Notes under the pieces: generated by a model
The model's database searches: none
What the model saw: the letters and a program-made list of their open reading frames with translations, nothing else
Told to the model about the DNA's origin: nothing
Shown: one piece after another, positions 43,209-52,088 of the stretch
Layout: each line of letters opens with the position of its first letter
How positions within the stretch are numbered: the stretch's first letter is position 1
Translations under genes and position numbers: made by a program
From: Salipiger sp. CCB-MM3
GTDB lineage: Bacteria > Pseudomonadota > Alphaproteobacteria > Rhodobacterales > Rhodobacteraceae
NCBI RefSeq assembly: GCF_001687105.1
Contig: NZ_CP014599.1
Location: 186,001 to 250,000, forward strand
DNA: 64,000 nt
Direction of reading: 5' to 3'

Positions 43209-44603
43209 ATGACCCATGACCTAGTGATCCGGGGCGCCCGCGTGGTCTGTCCGGGTGTGGTGTCGGAGTGTGAGATCGGCATCACCGGCGGGCGCATCGC
43301 GACGCTCGGTCGCGGTCTGGAAGGGCGCGAGGAAATCGACGCGGCGGGCCTCATCGCCATGCCCGGCGGGATCGACAGCCACGTGCATATCTCGCAGCCC
43401 TCGGGGCCGGGTATCGAGATGGCCGACGATTTCGCCTCCGCCACCCGTTCGGCGGCCTGCGGCGGCAACACCACCGTCATGCCATTCTGCCTGCCCGAAG
43501 ACGGCCAGACGCTGCGCGAGGCGGTGACGGCCTATCTTGCCAAGGCCGAGGGGCAGTGCCTCACCGATGTGTCGTTCCATCTCATCGTGAAATCGGTGGA
43601 CCCGGTCACGCTGGGGCAGGATCTGCCGGCGCTGATCGCGCAGGGGATGACCAGCTTCAAAGTGTTCATGACCTATCAGGGTATGCGGCTGAGTGATGCC
43701 GAGATCCTGCAGGTGATGGACGTCGCGCGCGAGCAGGGCGCGCTGACCATGGTCCACGCCGAGAACGAGGACGCCATCGAGTTCCTGCGCGACAAGGCCG
43801 AGCGGGCGGGCGATATCCAACCGCTGCATCACGCGCGCACCCGTCCGGTGCCGGTCGAGCGGGAGGCGACCCATCGGGCGACCACGCTGGCCGAAGTGGC
43901 GGATGTGCCGGTGATGATCGTGCATGTCTCGAATGGCGCCGCGCTTGATGAGATCCGCCGCGCCAAGGCGCGCGGCGTGAAAGTGCTGTCCGAAACCTGC
44001 CCGCAGTATATCACGCTCACCGCCGATGACCTCGACCGCGCCGGGTTCGAGGGGGCCAAATGGGTATGCTCGCCGCCGCCGCGCGATACCGGCGAACAGG
44101 CAGCGATCTGGGCCGGGCTGGAGCAGGGCGCGTTTGACGTCTTCTCCTCGGACCATTGCCCGTTCCGCTTCGCCGACACGGCGGGCAAGGATGCGCCCGG
44201 TGCACGGGCCTCTTTCCGCAATATTCCCAACGGCATCCCCGGCGTCGAGACGCGGCTGCCGATCCTCTTCTCCGAAGGGGTGACCAAGGGCCGGATTTCA
44301 CTGACCGCCTTCGCCGCACTGACCGCGGGCAACCACGCCCGCATCTATGGGCTGCAGGACAAGGGTGCCATCGCGGTCGGCAAGGACGCCGACATCGTGC
44401 TGTGGGACCCCGAGCTTACCCGCCCGATCACGCAAGAGCGTCTGCATCATGGATCGGATTACACGCCATGGGAGGGCTTTGAAGTGACCGGCTGGCCGGT
44501 GCGCACGTTGCTGCGCGGCCAGACCGTAATGCTGGACGGCGCGCCCGTGGGGACGCCCGCCGGAACCCATGTCGCCCGCGCAAAACCCGAGGTGATCGCA
44601 TGA
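43209..44603 (+). CDS. dihydropyrimidinase/hydantoinase family amidohydrolase
   Basis: 464 aa cyclic amidohydrolase. Binuclear metal ligands are all present: DSHVHI, the carbamylated Lys in TSFKVFM, VHAE, VHVS and Asp in SSDHCPF. The substrate-backbone strand ASFRNIPNGIPGVETR is also clear. Such enzymes open dihydropyrimidine or 5-substituted hydantoin rings to N-carbamoyl amino acids. GAGG sits 8 bases before the ATG. First gene of an operon with a decarboxylase/racemase-like protein (ATGA overlap), a TRAP importer and an amidase. No N-carbamoyl hydrolase of the classical type is nearby, so the amidase at 48338 may serve. Confidence 0.9.
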   Translation: MTHDLVIRGARVVCPGVVSECEIGITGGRIATLGRGLEGREEIDAAGLIAMPGGIDSHVHISQPSGPGIEMADDFASATRSAACGGNTTVMPFCLPEDGQTLREAVTAYLAKAEGQCLTDVSFHLIVKSVDPVTLGQDLPALIAQGMTSFKVFMTYQGMRLSDAEILQVMDVAREQGALTMVHAENEDAIEFLRDKAERAGDIQPLHHARTRPVPVEREATHRATTLAEVADVPVMIVHVSNGAALDEIRRAKARGVKVLSETCPQYITLTADDLDRAGFEGAKWVCSPPPRDTGEQAAIWAGLEQGAFDVFSSDHCPFRFADTAGKDAPGARASFRNIPNGIPGVETRLPILFSEGVTKGRISLTAFAALTAGNHARIYGLQDKGAIAVGKDADIVLWDPELTRPITQERLHHGSDYTPWEGFEVTGWPVRTLLRGQTVMLDGAPVGTPAGTHVARAKPEVIA

Positions 44604-45358
44604 CCTATCCGCCTTTTGATGGCCGCCGCGTGGGGATGCTCACACCGTCGTCCAACACCGTGCTGGAGCCTTACACCTCTGCCATGTTTGCGCCTTTCGG
44701 CGATGCCGCAAGCGCGCATTTTGGACGGTTCCGGGTGGTCGAGATCTCCATGTCCGAGGCCTCGCAGTCGCAGTTCACGCTCGATCCGATTTTAGAGGCG
44801 GCAGAGCGGCTGGCCGAGGCCAACCCGCATGTCATCGCGTGGAACGGCACGTCGGCAGCATGGTTGGGGCTGGAAAAAGACCGCGCGCTCTGCGCTGCGA
44901 TCACCGAGCGCACCGGGGTGCCCGCCACCTCCACCATGCTGGCCTATGACGCGCTTTACCGCGAGATGGGGGTGAAACGGCTTGGCCTTGTGACGCCCTA
45001 TATCGACGATATCCAGACCCGCATCGCCACCAATTACGCGGCTCAGGGCATCGAGGTGGTGGCCGAAGCGCGGCTCGAGGACAAGGGCAACTACAGTTTC
45101 GCCACCTACCCGCCAGAGCAGGTGGGCGCGATGGTCGAAGAGGTGGCGCAGGCGCGCCCCGACGCCATCGCCATCGTCTGCACGAATTTCCGCGGCGCCC
45201 CCGTCGCGGCCCGCATCGAGGACGCCTGCGGCATCCCGGTGCTCGATTCCGTCGCCGTCACGGCGGCGCATTGCCTGCGCGAGGTCGGGCTCGACCCGGC
45301 GCGCGTGACAGGGTGGGGGAGCGTGTTCCAGCGCGTCGCCGCCTTCGAGACGACCTGA
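44600..45358 (+). CDS. Asp/Glu racemase superfamily protein, arylmalonate decarboxylase/maleate isomerase-like
   Basis: 252 aa. VGMLTPSSNTVLEP is the maleate-isomerase-type opening. At the first catalytic position it has Gly83-Thr84-Ser85 (NGTSAAW), like Gly74-Thr75-Ser76 of arylmalonate decarboxylase, where racemases and maleate isomerases have Cys. Tyr134 in TPYIDDIQ and Cys194 in IVCTNF match Tyr126 and Cys188 of that enzyme. A single-cysteine decarboxylase- or isomerase-type chemistry is more likely than racemisation. Overlaps the hydantoinase stop (ATGA). Confidence 0.85.
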   Translation: MTYPPFDGRRVGMLTPSSNTVLEPYTSAMFAPFGDAASAHFGRFRVVEISMSEASQSQFTLDPILEAAERLAEANPHVIAWNGTSAAWLGLEKDRALCAAITERTGVPATSTMLAYDALYREMGVKRLGLVTPYIDDIQTRIATNYAAQGIEVVAEARLEDKGNYSFATYPPEQVGAMVEEVAQARPDAIAIVCTNFRGAPVAARIEDACGIPVLDSVAVTAAHCLREVGLDPARVTGWGSVFQRVAAFETT

Positions 45359-45397
45359 CCCGACACAACAGCAAAGACCCAACAAGGAGACACTCCA

Positions 45398-46429
45398 ATG
45401 ATCCGCAAGATCGCAACCGGCGCCGCGGCGCTGGCCGTCCTCGCTATGCCTGCCGCCGCCGAGTCGCTGCGCGTAATGGGCCAGCCGGTCGCCACCGGCC
45501 TCATCCAGAAGAACGTCGAACAGCCGTTCTTTGAAAACTTCGCCGAAGAAACCGGCCTCGACGGCTATACCGCCGATTATCAGCCGGTGGATGTCACTGG
45601 CATCAAGGACACCGAGCAGCTGCGCATCCTCAAAGACGGGCTCTTTGACATCGTGTCGCTGCGTCTGAGCCAAGTGTCGCGCGATGAGCCGACGATCCTC
45701 GGCCTCGACCTCGTCGGCCTGAACCCGGACTATGAGACCGGCAAGGCCACCGTCGAAGCCTTTGCCCCCGTCGTCGACGCGCGCCTGCAGGAGAAGTTCA
45801 ACACCAAGCTGCTCGGTGTCTGGCCCTTCGGTCCGCAGGTGCTGTTTTGCGAGCCCGAGATCGGCTCGCTGGCCGACCTCAAGGGCCTGAAAGTGCGTGT
45901 CTACGACCAGAACCTCGCCGAGTTTGTCAGCCTCGTTGGCGGCACGCCGGTGCCGATCGGCTTCCCGGAAGTGCAGCAGTCGCTGGCGCGCGGTGTGGTC
46001 GATTGCGCCATCACCGGCCCGTCGTCGGCGAACTCTGCGGGCTGGCCCGAAGTGAGCTCCTACACGCTGCCGATTGCCTTCCAGCTTGCGATGAACGGCT
46101 ATGGCATCAACCTCGACACTTGGAACAGCCTCTCGCCGGAACAGCAGGACCAGCTTCAGGCCGGGTTCGACACGCTGGTCGGCCGCATCTGGGAGTACTC
46201 TGAAGAGCTGTTCGTCGACGCGGTGAACTGCAACACCGGCGCCGAGCCCTGCGAAACCGGCACCAAATATGACCTGACGCTGGTCGAGCCCTCCGAGGCC
46301 GACAAGGAGCTTGTCGGGACCGCCGTGCCCAACGTCTCCTTCCCGGCGTGGAAAGAGGTCTGCGACGCGACCAACGCGGGCTGTTCCGAGGCTTGGATGG
46401 ACACCGTCGGCGCTGCCAAAAACATGTAA
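45398..46429 (+). CDS. TRAP transporter substrate-binding protein (DctP family)
   Basis: 343 aa with a Sec signal peptide ending AMPAAA (about residue 21). Contains the DctP core, including the ligand-arginine segment GLKVRVYDQNLAEFV and FPEVQQSLARGVVDCAITGPSS. The protein has four cysteines near the C-terminus (NCNTGAEPCE, VCDATNAGC) that may form disulfides. ATG follows AAGGAG. A strong hairpin separates it from the small TRAP permease. The usual DctP cargo is a carboxylate; here a hydantoin-like or N-carbamoyl acid is possible. Confidence 0.92.
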   Translation: MIRKIATGAAALAVLAMPAAAESLRVMGQPVATGLIQKNVEQPFFENFAEETGLDGYTADYQPVDVTGIKDTEQLRILKDGLFDIVSLRLSQVSRDEPTILGLDLVGLNPDYETGKATVEAFAPVVDARLQEKFNTKLLGVWPFGPQVLFCEPEIGSLADLKGLKVRVYDQNLAEFVSLVGGTPVPIGFPEVQQSLARGVVDCAITGPSSANSAGWPEVSSYTLPIAFQLAMNGYGINLDTWNSLSPEQQDQLQAGFDTLVGRIWEYSEELFVDAVNCNTGAEPCETGTKYDLTLVEPSEADKELVGTAVPNVSFPAWKEVCDATNAGCSEAWMDTVGAAKNM

Positions 46430-46437
46430 GCGACAGC

Positions 46438-46464
46438 GCGTCCGGGCGGGTTCCGCCCGGACGC
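46438..46464 (+). other. strong intra-operon hairpin after the TRAP binding-protein gene
   Basis: GCGTCCGGGCGG, loop GTT, CCGCCCGGACGC: a perfect 12-bp GC stem 8 bp beyond the DctP stop and 19 bp before DctQ. No U-run. Probably protects the DctP message from 3' decay and reduces read-through to the permeases. Confidence 0.6.
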
Positions 46465-46483
46465 CAGCCAGCCGGAGACCCTC

Positions 46484-47038
46484 ATGGATCGACTTGCCAC
46501 ATGGATCAGCCGCATCTTCGGATGGGCGCTGCTGTTCCTTTCTGCCTTTATCGCGCTGGAGACAGTGCTGCGAAAGTTGTTCAACACCTCGCTTCAGGGC
46601 GCGGACGAGTTGGGCGGCTATGTGCTCGCCATCGGCGCGTCGCTGGCGTTCATCGTCGCGATGATCGACCGGGCGCATATTCGCATCGACGTGCTGCACG
46701 CCCGCTTCCCGGTCTGGCTGCAGGCGCTGATCGACTGGCTCTCGGTGATCTCACTGGGGGTGCTTGGGCTGTTTTTCCTCTACGTCGGCTGGTTCGTGAT
46801 CTCTGACACGATGGAATATGGCTCGACCGCTGCGACGCCCTGGCGGACGCCGCTGATCTGGCCGCAATCGGCGTGGTACGCGGGGCTGGCGATCTTTGCG
46901 CTGTGCTCTTTCATCATGGCCGCGCGCGCCACGCGCCTCTTCTTCTCGGGCCGCTACGCGCAGCTGGCCGAGGAGTTCAATCCCGAAAGCGCCGAAGACG
47001 AGCTCGCGGATGAGCTCGAACAGCTGCAGGAGCGCTGA
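46484..47038 (+). CDS. TRAP transporter small permease (DctQ family)
   Basis: 184 aa with four membrane helices (about residues 10-30, 45-65, 85-110, 130-150) and a charged C-terminal tail rich in Glu (EEFNPESAEDELADELEQLQ). It joins DctM in the membrane complex. Ends 1 bp before the DctM start. Confidence 0.9.
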   Translation: MDRLATWISRIFGWALLFLSAFIALETVLRKLFNTSLQGADELGGYVLAIGASLAFIVAMIDRAHIRIDVLHARFPVWLQALIDWLSVISLGVLGLFFLYVGWFVISDTMEYGSTAATPWRTPLIWPQSAWYAGLAIFALCSFIMAARATRLFFSGRYAQLAEEFNPESAEDELADELEQLQER

Positions 47039-47039
47039 C

Positions 47040-48341
47040 ATGAGCATGATCGACGTTTTCATCGGCTTTACCGTGATGATGGGCCTGCTGCTGGCCAGCC
47101 TTCCGGTGGCCACGGTGATGGTGGCCATGGGGGTGCTGGGGGGCATGATCCTCTACGGGCCAGTGCTGCTCAAAAGTATGGGGCCGGTGCTTTGGGGCAC
47201 CTCGAACGAAGCGGTGTTGACCGCCATTCCACTGTTCATACTTCTGGGCGAGCTATTGCTGCGCTCGGGGCTGGCGGACCGCATGTATGGCGCTCTGGCG
47301 CTCTGGCTGGGACGGCTGCCCGGTGGGCTTTTGCACACCAACATCGGCTGCTGCTCGCTCTTTGCCGCCACCTCCGGCTCGTCGGTGGCCACCGCCGCGA
47401 CGGTCGGCACCGTCGCGCTGCCCGCCCTGACCGAGCGCAGCTACAGCCCCTCGCGCTCGCTTGGCTCGCTGGCTGCGGGCGGCACGCTGGGCATTCTCAT
47501 TCCGCCTTCGGTGAACCTGCTGGTCTATGGCTCGCTCGCCAGTGTTTCGGTGGGCCAGCTGTTCATCGCAGGGGTGGTTCCGGGCATTCTGCTGACGCTG
47601 CTGTTCATGGTGTTCATCGCGGTGCAGGACATCCTGTCAGAGGGCGGTGCCCAGCATGACACCCATGTCCCGCTGCAGGTGAAGCTGCGCGCGCTGAAGC
47701 ATCTTCTGCCCGCCGCCGTCGTTTTTCTGATCGTCATGGGCTCGATCTATCTCGGCATCGCCACGCCCACCGAAAGCGCAGCACTGGCGGTGGTGGTCGC
47801 GCTTGGGTTCGTTTGGGCCGAGGGCAAGCTGAGCCTTGCCTTCCTCGATCTTTGCTTCCGCAAGACCGCCAAGACCACCGGGATGATCCTGCTGATCATC
47901 GTCGCGGCCTTCACGCTCAACGTCACTCTGGCGCTTGGCGGGATCACAGGGGTGATGTCGCGCTGGGTCGAGGGGCTGGGGCTGACACCGGTCGAGCTTT
48001 TGTTCGCACTCATGGTCTTCTACCTGATCATGGGCATGTTCATGGACGTGCTGTCGATGCAGGTGCTGACCATCCCGATAGTGGTGCCGATCATCACAGC
48101 CGCGGGGATCGACCCGATCTGGTTCGGTATCTTCGTCGTGCTGATGTGTGAGCTTGGGATGATCACCCCGCCGGTCGGCATGAACCTCTACGTGGTGCAG
48201 GGCGTGCGCGGGGATGGCGGCCCGTTCATGGATGTCGTGGCTGGGGCGGTGCCCTATGCAGTGCTGATGCTGGCCTTCACCGCCGCGCTGATCTTCTGGC
48301 CCGGCATCGCGACGTGGCTGCCGGAGGCGATTGGCCGATGA
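47040..48341 (+). CDS. TRAP transporter large permease (DctM family)
   Basis: 433 aa, about twelve helices plus hairpin loops. Family features: SNEAVLTAIPLFILLGELL, SGSSVATAATVGTVALP, RSLGSLAAGGTLGILIPPS and ELGMITPPVGMNLYVVQG. I chose the ATG at 47040, 1 bp after the DctQ stop; the frame upstream is a shadow. Overlaps the amidase start by 4 bp. Na+-coupled import with the DctP protein is the family mechanism. Confidence 0.93.
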   Translation: MSMIDVFIGFTVMMGLLLASLPVATVMVAMGVLGGMILYGPVLLKSMGPVLWGTSNEAVLTAIPLFILLGELLLRSGLADRMYGALALWLGRLPGGLLHTNIGCCSLFAATSGSSVATAATVGTVALPALTERSYSPSRSLGSLAAGGTLGILIPPSVNLLVYGSLASVSVGQLFIAGVVPGILLTLLFMVFIAVQDILSEGGAQHDTHVPLQVKLRALKHLLPAAVVFLIVMGSIYLGIATPTESAALAVVVALGFVWAEGKLSLAFLDLCFRKTAKTTGMILLIIVAAFTLNVTLALGGITGVMSRWVEGLGLTPVELLFALMVFYLIMGMFMDVLSMQVLTIPIVVPIITAAGIDPIWFGIFVVLMCELGMITPPVGMNLYVVQGVRGDGGPFMDVVAGAVPYAVLMLAFTAALIFWPGIATWLPEAIGR

Positions 48342-49666
48342 CCCCTCTCGACGACGCAACCACCCTTGTCGCCGGCTATCGGGCCGGCACCCATGACCCG
48401 CTGCGGGTGGCCGAGCAGCACCTCGCGCGCATCGCCCGGCTCGATCAGGAACTGAACGCCTATTCGGCGCAGGCAGGCGATGTGCTGGAGGAGGCGCGCG
48501 CCTCGCGGGACCGCTGGGCCGAGGGCAGGCCAAAGGGGCCGCTCGACGGGGTGCCGGTGATCATCAAGGACAATCTCGTCTCTGCCGGTCTGCCCGCAGC
48601 ATGGGGCAACGCGGAACTCGCCCGCCGGGTGCCGGAGCATGATGAACTGCCGGTGGCGGCGGTGCGGCAGGCGGGGGCGATCATTCTCGGCAAGGGCAAT
48701 ACGCCCGAGTTCGCGGTGGAAGGCTACACCGGCAACGCGACGTTCGGCACCACCGGCAATCCCTATGCGCCGAACCTTACGCCCGGCGGCTCGTCGGGAG
48801 GGGTGGTCGCTGCGGTGGCCGCGGGCATGGCGGTTGCCGGGCTTGGAACCGATGGTGGCGGCTCGATCCGGCGCCCGGCAGGCTACACCGGGCTGTGGGG
48901 GCTGAAACCCGGCATCGGTGCGGTGCCGCGCGGGCAAGGGCTGGCGCAGGTGCTGCTCGATTTCGAGACGGTCGGCCCGCTCACCCGCTCGGCGCGCGAT
49001 CTCGCGCTCTTTCATGGGGTGCTGTCTTGCTGTGTCCGTGGTCATCGCGCGGCCGCGCAGAGCCGCCCGCTGCGCGTCCTTGCGGTGGCGCGCATCGGCG
49101 AGGCCCCCTGCGATCCGGGCATCCTCGAGCGTTTCGGGGTGAGCGTAGGGCGGTTGGAGGCGCTTGGGCATGAGGTGACCCATGGCGCGCTGCCGCTCGA
49201 TCTTGGGCCGCTCAACGAGGTCTGGGCACGGATGGCCGAGATCGGGCTTGCGCATCTCGGTTCTCGGGATCCCGAGGTTCTGGCGGCGGCGGCCCCCAAA
49301 TATCGCGAGATGGCTGCGCGCGGGGCAGGCGGCTCGGCGGTGGAGCTTTACGAGGCGCTCAGCCGCGTCTTCGCGCTGCGCGAGGCGGTGCGCGGCCTCT
49401 GGGGCTATGACGTGATCCTCATGCCCACCGCCGCCGCGCCGCCATGGCCCGCCACCGAGGCCTTCCCGCCGCAGATCGCGGGCCAGCCCGCCGGACCGCG
49501 GGGCCATGCGGTCTATACCGGCTGGGTCAATGCCAGCGGTTTGCCCGCGCTCGCCTTCCCCGCGGGCCTGTCCCAAGGCTTGCCGGTCGGCATGCAGCTG
49601 ATTGCGGACCAAGGCGGCGAGGGATTGCTGCTGGCGCTCGCCGCATCGCTCGAAGCCGCCGCGTAA
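48338..49666 (+). CDS. amidase signature family protein
   Basis: 442 aa. Lys in VIIKDN, cis-Ser in TPGGSSGGVVAA, nucleophilic Ser in GTDGGGSIRRPAGYTG. The ATG at 48338 overlaps the DctM stop (ATGA). It closes the hydantoinase/TRAP operon, and may hydrolyse the N-carbamoyl or other amide product. It is a separate paralogue from the amidase at 40001, and the two operons thus have parallel make-ups. Confidence 0.9.
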   Translation: MTPLDDATTLVAGYRAGTHDPLRVAEQHLARIARLDQELNAYSAQAGDVLEEARASRDRWAEGRPKGPLDGVPVIIKDNLVSAGLPAAWGNAELARRVPEHDELPVAAVRQAGAIILGKGNTPEFAVEGYTGNATFGTTGNPYAPNLTPGGSSGGVVAAVAAGMAVAGLGTDGGGSIRRPAGYTGLWGLKPGIGAVPRGQGLAQVLLDFETVGPLTRSARDLALFHGVLSCCVRGHRAAAQSRPLRVLAVARIGEAPCDPGILERFGVSVGRLEALGHEVTHGALPLDLGPLNEVWARMAEIGLAHLGSRDPEVLAAAAPKYREMAARGAGGSAVELYEALSRVFALREAVRGLWGYDVILMPTAAAPPWPATEAFPPQIAGQPAGPRGHAVYTGWVNASGLPALAFPAGLSQGLPVGMQLIADQGGEGLLLALAASLEAAA

Positions 49667-49675
49667 GAATGGACG

Positions 49676-49699
49676 CCGGGGGCTGACGTCAGTCTCCGG
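49676..49699. terminator. hairpin between convergent amidase and ppsA genes
   Basis: CCGGGGGCTG, loop ACGT, CAGTCTCCGG: ten pairs including two G-U, covering the ppsA stop and starting 10 bp after the amidase stop. Near-symmetric, so potentially bidirectional; no long U-tract. Confidence 0.45.
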
Positions 49700-52088
49700 T
49701 CTCTGCCTCGGCCACATGGCGCTTCACCGCAAGGAAGCTGTCGGGGGTGACCGAGATGCTATCAATGCCCGCGCGGACCAAAAGCTTGGCGAATTCCGGA
49801 TGGTTGCTCGGTGCCTGTCCGCAGAGCCCGATCTTGCGCCCTGCTTTGCGGGCCTTGGCGATCACCGTCTCGATCATCCACAGCACCGCCGGATCGCTCT
49901 CAGAAAACAGGCTCGCCAGCGCCTCGGAGTCCCGGTCGATCCCGAGCGTCAGTTGCGTCAGGTCGTTCGACCCGATGGAGAACCCGTCGAACCGCTCGGC
50001 AAAGGCCTCGGCCTCGATCACATTCGAGGGGATCTCGCACATCACATAGACCTCGAGCCCGTCCTTGCCGCGCCGCAACCCATTCTCGGCCATGACCTCG
50101 AGCACGCGGTCCGCCTCGCCCACGGTGCGGCAGAAGGGGATCATCACCACCGCGTTGCGAAAGCCGATGGTCTCGCGCAGGCGGCGGATGGCGCGGCACT
50201 CCAGCGCGAAACCGTCGCGGTAAGCGTCGGAATAATAGCGCGAGGCCCCGCGGAAGCCGATCATCGGGTTCTCTTCCTGCGGCTCGAAGGTCGCGCCCCC
50301 CAGCAGCCCGGCGTATTCGTTTGTCTTGAAATCGCTCATCCGGATGAGCGCCGGGTGCGGATACCACGTGGCGGCGATACGCGAGAGGCCGCGCGCCAGC
50401 GTCTCGACGAAATATTCAGTGCGGTCGGCATAGCCGCGGGTGAGCCTGTCGATGGCGTCACGATCCGGGCCTTCGGGCAGGCTGTCGTAGCGGGTCAGCG
50501 CCAGCGGGTGCACTTTGACCTCGTTGGAAATCACAAACTCCATCCGCGCCAGCCCCACACCATCCGCAGGCAGCCGCCACCAGCGCGTCGCCGCCGCCGG
50601 GTTGGCCATATTGAGCATCACTTTGGTGCGGGTCTGCGGGATCTCGTCGAGCCGCGTTTCCTCGATCTCGAAACCGGCCTCGCCCGCGTAGATCACCCCC
50701 TCGTCGCCGCCCGCACAGGAGACGGTGATTGCCTGCCCGTCGTGCAGCAAATGCGTCGCCTGCCCGGTTCCGACGATGGCGGGCACCCCAAGCTCGCGGC
50801 TGATGATCGCCGCATGCGAGGTGCGTCCGCCGTGATCGGTGACAATGGCTGCGGCGCGCTTCATGATCGGCACCCAGTCGGGATCGGTGGTGGAGGTGAC
50901 CAGCACCGCGCCATCGCGGAACCGGTCGATCTCTGCGGCGCTCTCGATCAGGCAGACCTCGCCCGTCGCCACGGCGCTGCCGACGCTAAGCCCCCTCAGC
51001 AGCGCTGCGCCGGTCTCTCCGAGCCTGTAGCTGCGGAAGGCATGGCTCTCGGTCCGCGACTGCACCGTCTCGGGCCGCGCCTGCACGATGAAAAGCGGGC
51101 CCCCCAGACCGTCGCGCGCCCACTCCATGTCCATCGGCTGGCCGTAGTGGCGTTCGATCTTCACTGCGATGCGTGCCAATTCGAGGATCTCGGCGTCCGA
51201 CAGAACGAAGTTCTCGCGCTCGGCCTTGGCGGTCGGCACGGTGCGCGTCGGGGCCGCTGGGTCCGGGCCATAGATCATCTTGATCTCTTTGGTGCCCAAG
51301 CCTTTGTGCAGCACCGGCACGCAGCCCTCATGATCGAGAAACGGCTTGTAGACCTGATATTCGTCCGGGCTCACCGCGCCCTGCACCACCGTCTCGCCCA
51401 GCCCCCAAGCGGCGTTGATCAGCACCAGCTTGTCAAAGCCGCTTTCGGTGTCGAGCGAGAACATCACCCCCGACCCGCCCTCGTCCGACCGCACCATCAG
51501 TTGCACCCCGACGGAGAGCGCGACGCCCAGATCGTCAAAGCCTTTGAGCCGCCGGTAGGTAATGGCGCGGTCGGTGAAGAGCGAGGCATAGCAGCGGCGG
51601 CAGGCAGCCAGCAGCGCGGCTTCGCCGCGGATATTGAGAAAAGTCTCCTGCTGGCCGGCAAAACTGGCGTCGGGCAGATCCTCGGCGGTGGCCGAAGAGC
51701 GCACGGCCACTGCTGGATCGCTCACGCCGGCACGGTCCGCAAGCGCACGATAGGCGGCGCGGATCGCGGTTTCGATGTCTTCGGGCCATGTCCCGGCGTT
51801 CACCTCGGCGCGAATGCGGCGCCCGGCGTCGCTCAGCGAAATCCGCCCTTCGGCAAGTTGGCCAAGCTGATCGGACAGCACAGTACCAAGGCCGTTGGCG
51901 TCGATATACGCGCGAAAGGCGGCGGCGGTGGTCGCGAACCCGGGCGGCACGCGGATACCTTCAGCCCCGAGCCGCGCCACCATCTCGCCGAGCGACGCGT
52001 TCTTGCCGCCCACCTCCGGCACATCCTCCCTCGCCAGATCTTCGAACCATTTCAGCATGACCGGCGCGTCGCGCGCATCAGGTCCCAT
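49689..52088 (-). CDS. ppsA: phosphoenolpyruvate synthase
   Basis: 799 aa, normal length for PEP synthase (pyruvate, water dikinase). Domains in order: ATP-grasp nucleotide-binding domain (VPEVGGKNASLGEM, AVRSSATAEDLPDASFAGQQ), swivelling phosphohistidine domain with the catalytic His in DHGGRTSHAAIISRELGVPA, and C-terminal PEP/pyruvate TIM barrel (EENPMIGFRGASRYYS, SIGSNDLTQLTLGIDRDS, GLCGQAPSNHPEF). Start is the ATG at 52088 after GGGAGGATGGAG; the frame runs on to 52331 without support. Makes PEP from pyruvate for gluconeogenesis, which would be needed for growth on C2/C3 catabolic products. Confidence 0.93.
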   Translation of the reverse strand: MGPDARDAPVMLKWFEDLAREDVPEVGGKNASLGEMVARLGAEGIRVPPGFATTAAAFRAYIDANGLGTVLSDQLGQLAEGRISLSDAGRRIRAEVNAGTWPEDIETAIRAAYRALADRAGVSDPAVAVRSSATAEDLPDASFAGQQETFLNIRGEAALLAACRRCYASLFTDRAITYRRLKGFDDLGVALSVGVQLMVRSDEGGSGVMFSLDTESGFDKLVLINAAWGLGETVVQGAVSPDEYQVYKPFLDHEGCVPVLHKGLGTKEIKMIYGPDPAAPTRTVPTAKAERENFVLSDAEILELARIAVKIERHYGQPMDMEWARDGLGGPLFIVQARPETVQSRTESHAFRSYRLGETGAALLRGLSVGSAVATGEVCLIESAAEIDRFRDGAVLVTSTTDPDWVPIMKRAAAIVTDHGGRTSHAAIISRELGVPAIVGTGQATHLLHDGQAITVSCAGGDEGVIYAGEAGFEIEETRLDEIPQTRTKVMLNMANPAAATRWWRLPADGVGLARMEFVISNEVKVHPLALTRYDSLPEGPDRDAIDRLTRGYADRTEYFVETLARGLSRIAATWYPHPALIRMSDFKTNEYAGLLGGATFEPQEENPMIGFRGASRYYSDAYRDGFALECRAIRRLRETIGFRNAVVMIPFCRTVGEADRVLEVMAENGLRRGKDGLEVYVMCEIPSNVIEAEAFAERFDGFSIGSNDLTQLTLGIDRDSEALASLFSESDPAVLWMIETVIAKARKAGRKIGLCGQAPSNHPEFAKLLVRAGIDSISVTPDSFLAVKRHVAEAETGD

